64,000 bases of DNA from Lachancea mirantina. Taxonomy: Eukaryota; Ascomycota; Saccharomycetes; Saccharomycetales; Saccharomycetaceae. Below the pieces are notes generated by a model. That model ran no database searches and had not been told where the DNA came from. It saw only the letters and a list, made by a program, of their open reading frames with translations. Every line of letters begins with the position of its first letter. The first letter of the stretch is position 1. This document shows, in pieces, positions 57,275-64,000 of the stretch. The translations under genes were made by a program, and so were the position numbers. The stretch lies in contig LT598469.1 of the NCBI GenBank assembly GCA_900074745.1, positions 248,001-312,000 on the forward strand, written 5' to 3'.

Positions 57275-57926
57275 ATGGCTACAAATATTACTTGGCATCC
57301 AAATCTGACTTTTGAAGAGCGTAAACAGCTTAGAAAACAGTCGGGCGCGACGATTTGGTTGACAGGTCTTAGCGCTTCTGGTAAAAGGTATGTATGCCAA
57401 TCATTCAAAGAATCTTTCCGGGCTGAAACTAATTCTGAGCAGTACGATTGCTTGCGCTCTCGAGCAGCTATTTCTCAAAGAAAATATTGCCGCTTATAGG
57501 CTCGATGGTGACAATGTTAGATTTGGTTTGAATAAAGACTTGGGCTTTTCCGAGAAAGATAGAAATGAAAACATTCGCAGGATATCCGAGGTTTCCAAAC
57601 TCTTTGCCGACTCGTGCACTATAGCGATTACTTCATTCATCTCGCCCTACAAGGCTGATCGAAGTAAGGCCAGATCCATTCACAAGGAAGGGAATCTGGA
57701 TTTCATTGAGGTTTTTGTGGATGTTCCTCTTCAAACAGCTGAAGAGCGGGATCCTAAAGGACTTTACAAAAAGGCGAGGGAAGGTATTATCAAGGAATTT
57801 ACTGGTATATCGGCTCCGTACGAGGAGCCCGATAATGCTGAAATACACCTTAGAACTGACAGACAGACCGTCGAAGAATGCGCCATACAGATTTACGATT
57901 ACCTTCGCAAAAAAGGGCTCATTTGA
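57275..57926 (+). CDS. MET14: Adenylylsulfate (APS) kinase, one intron
   Basis: Met14 phosphorylates APS to PAPS, the second step of sulfate assimilation. Exon 1 is 57275-57387 ([16 protein letters not shown] to GLSASGK) and exon 2 is 57443-57926. The intron of 55 nt at 57388-57442 runs GTATGT to CAG, and joining restores the P-loop GLSASGKST across the junction. The product has 198 residues (202 in S. cerevisiae). [19 protein letters not shown] and [12 protein letters not shown] are family signatures. No TACTAAC is present; the best branch-site candidate is AACTAAT about ten bases before the acceptor. A Cbf1 site lies upstream. The S. cerevisiae gene has no intron as far as I recall. Confidence 0.95.
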
Positions 57927-57985
57927 GATATTGAATCGACTTTATAGATATGTTCGCTCGTTATATCTTTTATGAATTGATACAC

Positions 57986-58734
57986 TTAGCGTTTCAGACT
58001 GTTCAACCTGGCCTGCAGTTCATCGTCCAAATTTGAGGGTCCAGAACCAATTGCTTCAGGAACGCGATTAGGTGATTCAGAAGCTGATGCTTCAACAGCA
58101 TTTTGGGGTGCGCTCTGCATTTTAGCATTCAAATCGACGCCAATCTCATCTAATACTTTAGCGACGATTTCATCGGCCTCATCATCCTCTTCTAGCTCAT
58201 CGCCCATGACATCATCTATAGCTTCGTCCATAAACTCTTGACGCTGGTCCATCAAATCACTTTGCTTTTCGAACTCTGCTGAAATACGCTGAAGTTGGGG
58301 CAAGTTCATCGATCGATTCATTGATGCCAACAGTCCGGTAGCTTCTCTCATAGAGTTTGTCATCTGGTCACTGCTTCGCACTGCCTGAATGCGAAGAGAG
58401 ATAGCCTGTAATTGTGTTTTCATGTTATTAAATTTGTCGATGTATTTTCTGGTTCTCACGAGATCTTTGGCTTGGATTTTAGCAGCACTAAGTTGATTAT
58501 TTTTCGCTGACTTTTTTATGTCTGCAACAATCTTTTTCTCTTGGCTTTCAAGCTTTCTCCGCTCTCTTTCTAACTCTCTCTGGGTTCTTTCTAGAGCACG
58601 TTGATTCTGATTGTTTCCATGTCAGTATCTTGAATTGGTGAACGCCTTGCACCCCCATCTCCAAAAAAACATACCTTTTTCAATCTTTCCTGTGGCGTCA
58701 AGCTTTTTCCAAACGCCCATTCGAACAGATTCAT
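57986..58734 (-). CDS. DID4: ESCRT-III subunit Did4/Vps2 (CHMP2), one intron
   Basis: Did4 pairs with Vps24 in the ESCRT-III polymer for multivesicular-body sorting on endosomes and recruits Vps4. Exon 1 is 58734-58675 (MNLFEWAFGKSLTPQERLKK) and exon 2 is 58606-57986. The 68-nt intron (58674-58607) runs GTATGT to CAG with branch-like TACTGAC. The 226-residue product has the basic first helix, the coiled core (LQAISLRIQAVRSSDQM, MNLPQLQRISAEFEKQS), the acidic VMGDELEEDDEADE and a C-terminal MIM1 motif (DELQARLNSLKR) that binds the Vps4 MIT domain. S. cerevisiae DID4 (YKL002W) also has an intron near its start. It converges on MET14. Confidence 0.95.
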
Positions 58735-58937
58735 CGCCTCGCTCGTTCTCTTCCGTTGTGTTGTTCCTTTTCTTGTGTGGAAACTGTCGAAACTCGACAG
58801 AATATTGACGCTCCCTCTTCTCTTCTTATCGATTTACCCGGCAAAACTGTTTTTAAAATTTTAACTGGTGAAATTCAGCGCTACTACTAAGCCATAGGTT
58901 TGCAAGAGATATCAGAGGTGTTCAATTTATTATCGCC

Positions 58938-59339
58938 ATGCTTTACGAACTTTTGGGTATAGTAAGAGTTGTTAACCCTTTGAAAGCCAATGCAGAAGCA
59001 AAGGAGCTTGCTACAACGATCGGCAGACTAATTATCCAGAACAGAGGGGTCGTTAGAAGGATCATACCCGCGGGTAACAAACTTCTACCGAAGATTATGA
59101 AAAAAGACCAAGAACAGCACTTTCAAGGGTATCACTTTTTGATGCTTTTTGATTCGTCAGCTGCTGTACAATCCGAAATTTTAAGAACACTTCAAAGGGA
59201 CCCCAGAGTTATTCGGTCTTCGATTGTTAAAGTAGGCATGGAAAAGCAGCTTGATGTTGCATCGTCCATTGACAAAGCCGCAAGTTACAACTCGCTCCTG
59301 GAAAAACTGAAAAGTGATGGTATTAGCACATTCAGATAG
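58938..59339 (+). CDS. MRP17: Mitochondrial small-subunit ribosomal protein bS6m
   Basis: Mrp17 is the bS6-type protein of the mitochondrial small ribosomal subunit. The 133-residue protein (131 in S. cerevisiae) shows [11 protein letters not shown], the [14 protein letters not shown] strand-helix block and HFLMLFDSS, a ferredoxin-like fold pattern as in bacterial S6. The ATG at 58938 is the family start. It lies divergent from DID4 as YKL003C does from YKL002W. Confidence 0.93.
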   Translation: MLYELLGIVRVVNPLKANAEAKELATTIGRLIIQNRGVVRRIIPAGNKLLPKIMKKDQEQHFQGYHFLMLFDSSAAVQSEILRTLQRDPRVIRSSIVKVGMEKQLDVASSIDKAASYNSLLEKLKSDGISTFR

Positions 59340-59543
59340 CTTTCAATTCAACATTTACTTGTACATAGGTTATAGCATCTAATAAACAAACGGTATATTA
59401 AAAGGCGAACGGACAATCGCACTATATGAAGAGTTTGCGAAGTCGTGCGTGCTTTAAGAGTTGCAAGCATTTAAAATCTATTACATTCAACCTGTATGAC
59501 TATTTACCAAAAAATTACCCAAAACTTAAAAAAAGCCACTTCA

Positions 59544-60788
59544 TCAATCTACTCGTTGCTTACCAAGTCGCGGAGATGAATAACTCTCCTCCTGAACTTC
59601 CAAGGAGGTGTTTGAGGCCGCAGAGGATCTTGAAATAGATCTTTCATTGTCGAAAATGGAAGGAGAGTCACTGTTGACCATGTCATCCAATTCAAAATCT
59701 GTTCCAAGGACCAACGGCACCGGCAAACTTTCGATGTCATTCGCATTCGATCCAAGTGGATCTGCTTGAACAATGTTGAAAGTCTTAATCTCGGGATAAG
59801 ACCAGCGCGAAAAGAGAGACCCATCAGCCAATGGCAAGTGATGATATTTCGTGTATTGAAAAATCGCGTAGGAGAGGACAGACCCAGCCATCAAGTCCAC
59901 AAAGTAGTGATGTGTCAGATACATTGTAGACCACCAAAGCCAGCAAACGTAGAAGATAAACAGAGGTGTCAGCTTCGGGAAGACATAGGAGAAGAACAAG
60001 GCCTCCATGGTCGCACAGCCAGAGTGGAGAGATGGAAGCGCGCCGAAAATGACGGCGGAGTTGGTGAATAAAGGAGTGTAAAGGTTTATCCCCAGGTACT
60101 TGTCAATACGGCCCAAGCCACCGGGGGAGCCCTTCATAGTGTAGTTAGCCGGGTTTAAACCATATATTATCTTATACCATGGGGGAGCCGCAGGGAACAA
60201 ATTTTGCATTATCACGCCAACGAGGTTCATATAGCCGAATGCGAATGCGTACCCTCGCAAGATAGTTGGAGGCCCACACAAAAATAAGATGATGGCGACA
60301 ACAAAAGGGGCACCAAAATGGAATAGTCCGTAGGGAATCAAACCCAAGAAGTCCAAGGGTTTGTTGGTAGAAGCAGCTAAAATATCACTCAAATTATCAC
60401 CATACAGAATAGTCTCGATAGCGGGCAGGATTTGTACGCTTATAGGAGGCCGCATTGCCGCCGGGAAGGAAGATGAAGTGAAATATAGTGACAACCACGT
60501 CAGAATAGGCAAAGCATTGAAGAAAAATTGAGACGTAGCGGGGATAATGAAAAGAACACCTAGAAATGTGTAAAACGCAACCTTGGAAATCCAGGAGGCA
60601 GGATTCATGATAAAAGCGAAAAACAAGATACTGCTCAAAAATCCATAGTGTAAACAGTCGGCCAAGGTTGGTTTGTAAGCCTTAAGCCTTCTTATTGTGA
60701 CCGCTGGACTTAGGCTAGTTTCCAAGTTGGCGATCTTAACACCCGCAGGTCTATTTGACAAAAAAACTCTGCTAAACAACGCTGACAT
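59544..60788 (-). CDS. AUR1: Inositol phosphorylceramide synthase, catalytic subunit
   Basis: Aur1 moves phosphoinositol from phosphatidylinositol to ceramide in the Golgi and is the target of aureobasidin A. The 414-residue protein (401 in S. cerevisiae) is multi-spanning, with IIPATSQFFFNALPILTW, FAFGYMNLVGVIMQN and AAPPWYKIIYGL blocks. The active-site motifs of the PAP2-like fold are PSLHSGCATMEA and YLTHHYFVDLMAGS, with their catalytic His and Asp. The C-terminal tail is Ser-rich and cytosolic. I use the ATG at 60788 (MSALFSRVFLSNRP), which aligns with MANPFSRWFLSERP; the frame extends 45 codons upstream with no family match. The 366-bp divergent spacer to BYE1 holds nothing else I can see. 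Confidence 0.95.
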   Translation of the reverse strand: MSALFSRVFLSNRPAGVKIANLETSLSPAVTIRRLKAYKPTLADCLHYGFLSSILFFAFIMNPASWISKVAFYTFLGVLFIIPATSQFFFNALPILTWLSLYFTSSSFPAAMRPPISVQILPAIETILYGDNLSDILAASTNKPLDFLGLIPYGLFHFGAPFVVAIILFLCGPPTILRGYAFAFGYMNLVGVIMQNLFPAAPPWYKIIYGLNPANYTMKGSPGGLGRIDKYLGINLYTPLFTNSAVIFGALPSLHSGCATMEALFFSYVFPKLTPLFIFYVCWLWWSTMYLTHHYFVDLMAGSVLSYAIFQYTKYHHLPLADGSLFSRWSYPEIKTFNIVQADPLGSNANDIESLPVPLVLGTDFELDDMVNSDSPSIFDNERSISRSSAASNTSLEVQEESYSSPRLGKQRVD

Positions 60789-61154
60789 TATAGGTAAAGC
60801 TCTTACTGGAATCTGCACAAAATGTGAAATTTGAGAAGTAGGGACGTCAAGCTCTTCGTATGAATGAGCGAGTGTATTGTAGAGCTTTGTCTGGCTGTAG
60901 TCTGTGCGAACAGTAGTTTCCAAAGAGGCGCTGCCGTTTCGGTACAGACAAGCGAATATTTGTAAACGAGAGATTTAATTCTCCTTTTTTGTCTTTTTTC
61001 CTTTTCTCATCGATGTTGTTGTTGAAGTCATCACGGAGCTTAGGCAAGACGTGAGAAATGAGCTTTGGAAACTTTATTTATTTTTCAAGGCTAGTGGACA
61101 AAGCGTCCAAACCCTGAGACCAATACCTAAGGTCAATGACCGAACGGGTAAGAA

Positions 61155-62747
61155 ATGGAACCAATGATCAGGAAATCTTCAAGGAGTAATAAGGGGACGA
61201 ATAGGTATTTACAGGACCGAGAGAGGGCTGAATTGGAATACATGAGTAAGAAGGCCCAGCAGGCGTTGTTGGATGTTGATGAACCCGTAAAAGAGGTGGT
61301 CAGATGTCTTGTCTGTGGGACCACAGACAGGAATTACGACGAAGAATCGGATCCGCATGGAGACATGGTGCAGTGTGATCGCTGTGACACATGGCAGCAT
61401 ATCAGATGTATGACTGGGAAGGATGAGATGCCTGATTCCCCAAACTATTTTTGTGATGTTTGCGAACCTGACAACTACCCAAATTTGAAACATAGCATTG
61501 ATCCTAAACAGTATTTGGCCAGTAAAGCGAAGGACCAAGACTGGCAAGAGGATGACGGCGAGTCATTTCAGGCTCCCGAAGTGACAGAAATAAGGGCGGT
61601 AAAAAAGAGGAAAGTTCCACCCAAGAGAAAGAGTTCTAGCGAATTGCAGGCAATCAAATTGCGAGAATCAGCTACGGGAATGTTGGAGGGCCTTTTTGCG
61701 AAGCATATCATACCAGATGTGCTGGCAACCAGCGACTTTGTATTATCTGAGTCCGAAACGGTTGACTCTTTGGGAGCGGAAATGGCAAGAAATTTGGAAG
61801 AGGAAATCTACAAACATTTCGAGGGGGATGTGAAACAACAGGCTCTCTATAGGGAAAAAGTGCGAGTCTTGTTTTCAAATCTCAAAGATCCTAAAAATTA
61901 TGAACTGAAGAAGCTTGTTATTCAACGGCAGCTGGGGCTTGATAAGCTTGTAACGATGCCAGTCAATGACTTGGTCAATCCAGACCTTCAAGAATTTCGT
62001 GAAGCGGTCGATACTAAGGCCATGGATCAACTGATTGTGGAAAGGCCCAACAAGCCTCGGTATCACAAAACACATAAGGGTGATGAACTAATAGAGGATC
62101 CAATTGAAAATGAAAATGAACCCGAGGACATTATATTTAATAAGGATATAATAGCAGCTAAGCGCAAAGACCTGAATAATTCGATAGACGAAGAAGGATC
62201 CTTCGGTGGTCATTCTGAAGATCCTACTCCGGAATCAGCAAGTCAAAGTGATGCTGCCATTCATCCCCAAGTATCAAACCATGAAAAGCTTCTCTTCGAA
62301 ATTACCGTCGATTACTCCGATATTGCATGTCACTTCAAGTCGGAATTGTATTATATTGGTTCATCTGAGCACGTTGAGCAGAAGGTTGTCAGCGAAGTCG
62401 TGGGGGATGCCAAGTTAAGAGTAGAGGGTCGCCTGAGCGCTGCTGAAGGCGACAAGTATCTCATTCAGATGTCCAACAGTCGCATTTTCCTCGCTTTTCG
62501 GTTGAAAGCTAAAGGCGACGATCAAAACTTTGCCGAGTTTGACAGATTATTCGAGTTTTTGACATCGAGACAAAGGTATGGAGCTTTGGAACCCAAGAAG
62601 AGCTACGTTCGCCATGTATATATGATTCCCTGCGAGAATCATGAATACCCTGACATTCTTGACTGCATTTCGTCAACTGAAGGCTTCTCCAAAAATGCCA
62701 AAAATGTCTTTGTGATAGCGGTTGTAAGATCTGATTTAATTAAATGA
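61155..62747 (+). CDS. BYE1: Transcription elongation regulator Bye1 (PHD, TFIIS-like, SPOC)
   Basis: Bye1 binds RNA polymerase II and H3K4me3 on active genes. The 530-residue protein (594 in S. cerevisiae) has a PHD finger at about 51-108 (CLVCGTTD, MVQCDRCDTWQHIRCM, YFCDVC), a TFIIS-like central domain near 165-310 (ARNLEEEIYKHF, YREKVRVLFSNLKDPKNYEL) and a SPOC domain near 375-525 (DAKLRVEGRLS). LVNPDLQEF and KPRYHKTHKGDELIED are shared. The ATG at 61155 is first; the ATG at 61164 (MIRKSSRSNKG) aligns better with MSVRTSSRSNKG, so either is possible. It converges on RPL14. Confidence 0.94.
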   Translation: MEPMIRKSSRSNKGTNRYLQDRERAELEYMSKKAQQALLDVDEPVKEVVRCLVCGTTDRNYDEESDPHGDMVQCDRCDTWQHIRCMTGKDEMPDSPNYFCDVCEPDNYPNLKHSIDPKQYLASKAKDQDWQEDDGESFQAPEVTEIRAVKKRKVPPKRKSSSELQAIKLRESATGMLEGLFAKHIIPDVLATSDFVLSESETVDSLGAEMARNLEEEIYKHFEGDVKQQALYREKVRVLFSNLKDPKNYELKKLVIQRQLGLDKLVTMPVNDLVNPDLQEFREAVDTKAMDQLIVERPNKPRYHKTHKGDELIEDPIENENEPEDIIFNKDIIAAKRKDLNNSIDEEGSFGGHSEDPTPESASQSDAAIHPQVSNHEKLLFEITVDYSDIACHFKSELYYIGSSEHVEQKVVSEVVGDAKLRVEGRLSAAEGDKYLIQMSNSRIFLAFRLKAKGDDQNFAEFDRLFEFLTSRQRYGALEPKKSYVRHVYMIPCENHEYPDILDCISSTEGFSKNAKNVFVIAVVRSDLIK

Positions 62748-62900
62748 GCGCATGAAAGTAATGTAGGTTGAAGAAAGTTTTGTCAAACTAAAGCGGAAAG
62801 GTTTTAGATATACATTATGTTATTGAAATAATATATATTTCGTGCCTTGGTAAAGATGTGATGTGAGGAAAAATTATGCGCAAGACATGGCGTGTCAGAT

Positions 62901-63538
62901 TTAGGCCTTGGCGACAGCCTTCCTGACAGCGTATCTTCTCTGCTTCTTCAAAACCATGACTTGGAATCTCTCGAAGTCAGATAGAGAGGAACGAGTCTCA
63001 CGTTGAGCAATCTTCTTAGCCCAAGAAGAGGCAGCCCATTTGTCATTGACACCAGCAGCGACCCACTTCTTAGAGACAACACCAGTCTTGGAACCTCTTG
63101 GCAAGCTGAAGGTCAATGGAGTCAAGACAACGTGACCCAAGTTAACAGCCTGACGTGGGACACCGGATTCTGGACCATCAATCAAAGCCTGTTATCAAAG
63201 TTAGTAATTAGTATTTTAAAACAATGCGATTGAGAAACTTCAGTTGCCAGCCTGTATGCAAAGACTTCGAGAACGACATGTGTGATCCAGCTGGTTCAAA
63301 CAGGCGCTTCGTAGACTTCTTTGTTCTCTCTGATTACTCCTGTGGAAGTATCTCAAAAGCTCCAGACATTCAATCTTTTCTCCAATTCTGTAGACAATCT
63401 AGCACATACTCTTCTTTGGTCGATGATCTCAACGATGGTGGCCAACTTGCCGGCAGAAGGACCCTTCTTGACCAAAACAACACGGCCAACCTCAACCAAT
63501 CTCCAGTGAGAGTTCTTGACAGTAGATTCAGTGGACAT
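62901..63538 (-). CDS. RPL14: 60S ribosomal protein L14 (eL14), one intron
   Basis: eL14 is a cytosolic large-subunit ribosomal protein. Exon 1 is 63538-63410 (43 codons, [20 protein letters not shown] to EIIDQRR) and exon 2 is 63188-62901 (95 residues, [18 protein letters not shown] to VRKAVAKA), total 138, as in S. cerevisiae. The 221-nt intron (63409-63189) has GTATGT, a perfect TACTAAC at 63206-63200 and [16 protein letters not shown] and [14 protein letters not shown] are family blocks. The intron sits at the same protein position as in yeast RPL14A. Rap1-like sites lie upstream. Order next to BYE1 fits YKL006W-YKL005C. Confidence 0.97.
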
Positions 63539-63755
63539 TACTACCTAGTCTTTTGGTGAATGTTTCGCAGCAAATTCGAGAGTGATAACGTTGTAACAAA
63601 GTATACTGGAAAGAATTGATTACAGTTTGCGTCGGAACCATTCTACAGGAAATTCGTGAACTATGATATCAACAACAGAAGATAGCATGTATATGTTTGG
63701 GTTGTTGGCCTTGCAATTTTCGCTGAATGTGTATAAATTTGTGAATTGTGAACGC

Positions 63756-63809
63756 GGTGTATGGGCGTAAAAAGAAAAATTTCAATAGAATTGGAGTATG
63801 TAAGGGTGT
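63756..63809 (-). promoter_or_regulatory. Two Rap1-like sites in the RPL14 promoter
   Basis: On the RPL14 strand ACGCCCATACACC (63768-63756) and ACACCCTTACAT (63809-63798) each fit the Rap1 consensus ACACCCRYACAYM with one mismatch. They are in tandem, about 220-270 bp before the ATG, the usual place in yeast ribosomal protein genes. The rest of 63,539-64,000 has no gene I can support. Confidence 0.65.
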
Positions 63810-64000
63810 TTGATCGAAAACAGGGAAACTTTTCGGAAAAGAGCTTCGATCGAAGTTAGATATGAAAAAAAACACTATATAAGCATCCTTATAGCTTTTC
63901 TCTTCGCAATGCTCTTGATGGTGAATAGTGGGAACAGGCGTAAAGAAAGCGAACTGTTGTGAACCGAGGGCAACTGGAAAAGGATTTTCAGAACTCAGTA

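Noticed and set aside
1-64000. CRISPR arrays, operons, bacterial attachment sites
   Set aside because: No evenly spaced identical repeats; gene structure is eukaryotic with introns and Pol III tRNA genes.

Overview
This window reads as nuclear DNA of a budding yeast in the family Saccharomycetaceae that did not pass through the whole-genome duplication; it is Lachancea-like, though I cannot fix the species. The reasons are compact, mostly intron-free genes, short introns with GTATGT donors, CTG used where the protein family has leucine (as in LIA1), and gene order. Orthologues of the S. cerevisiae YJR055-070 and YKL197-206 tracts, which are separate sister regions in that species, are interleaved here in one track with orientations kept. 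The same holds for YJR055-058 with YML049-053. The S. cerevisiae comparisons are from memory of family sequences and gene order, not from a search.

Layout. 1-25,000: ADD66 (cut by the window edge), LIA1, HAM1, LOS1, EAP1, RFC2, YAE1, a 7.4 kb TOR kinase gene, ARP3, CCT5, RPA12. 25,000-32,100: a disturbed interval between RPA12 and NTA1, with a solo Ty1/copia-type LTR bearing a 5-bp target duplication, a probable mitochondrial DNA insert, a decayed reverse-transcriptase fossil, and a very GC-rich extra MNN4-like gene preceded by a perfect GC palindrome. 32,100-45,200: NTA1, a second MNN4-like gene, an orphan ORF, CBF1, a PTK1/PTK2-type kinase, PEX1, APS2, CDC8. 45,200-55,400: tRNA-Tyr with an intron, two small conserved-looking genes, SUR7, HIT1, AIM32, RSE1. 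55,400-64,000: tRNA-Asp, a candidate centromere, then MET14, DID4, MRP17, AUR1, BYE1 and RPL14 in the order that leads away from CEN11 in S. cerevisiae. MET14, DID4 and RPL14 each have one spliceosomal intron.

Themes. Most genes are housekeeping: translation and ribosome production (LIA1, LOS1, EAP1, RPA12, RPL14, TOR), replication (RFC2, CDC8), cytoskeleton and folding (ARP3, CCT5), membranes and the cell surface (SUR7, AUR1, MNN4-like genes, APS2, DID4, PEX1). RRPE and PAC boxes lie upstream of LIA1, CCT5 and RPA12. CBF1 lies in the window together with many copies of its expected site RTCACRTG: in its own promoter, the MET14 promoter, the candidate centromere and the LTRs.

I did not find a clearly new biological system. 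The most interesting parts are the candidate centromere (56,735-56,850), the probable mitochondrial intron fragment (25,600-25,890), and the GC island with the extra MNN4 paralogue (27,240-29,800).
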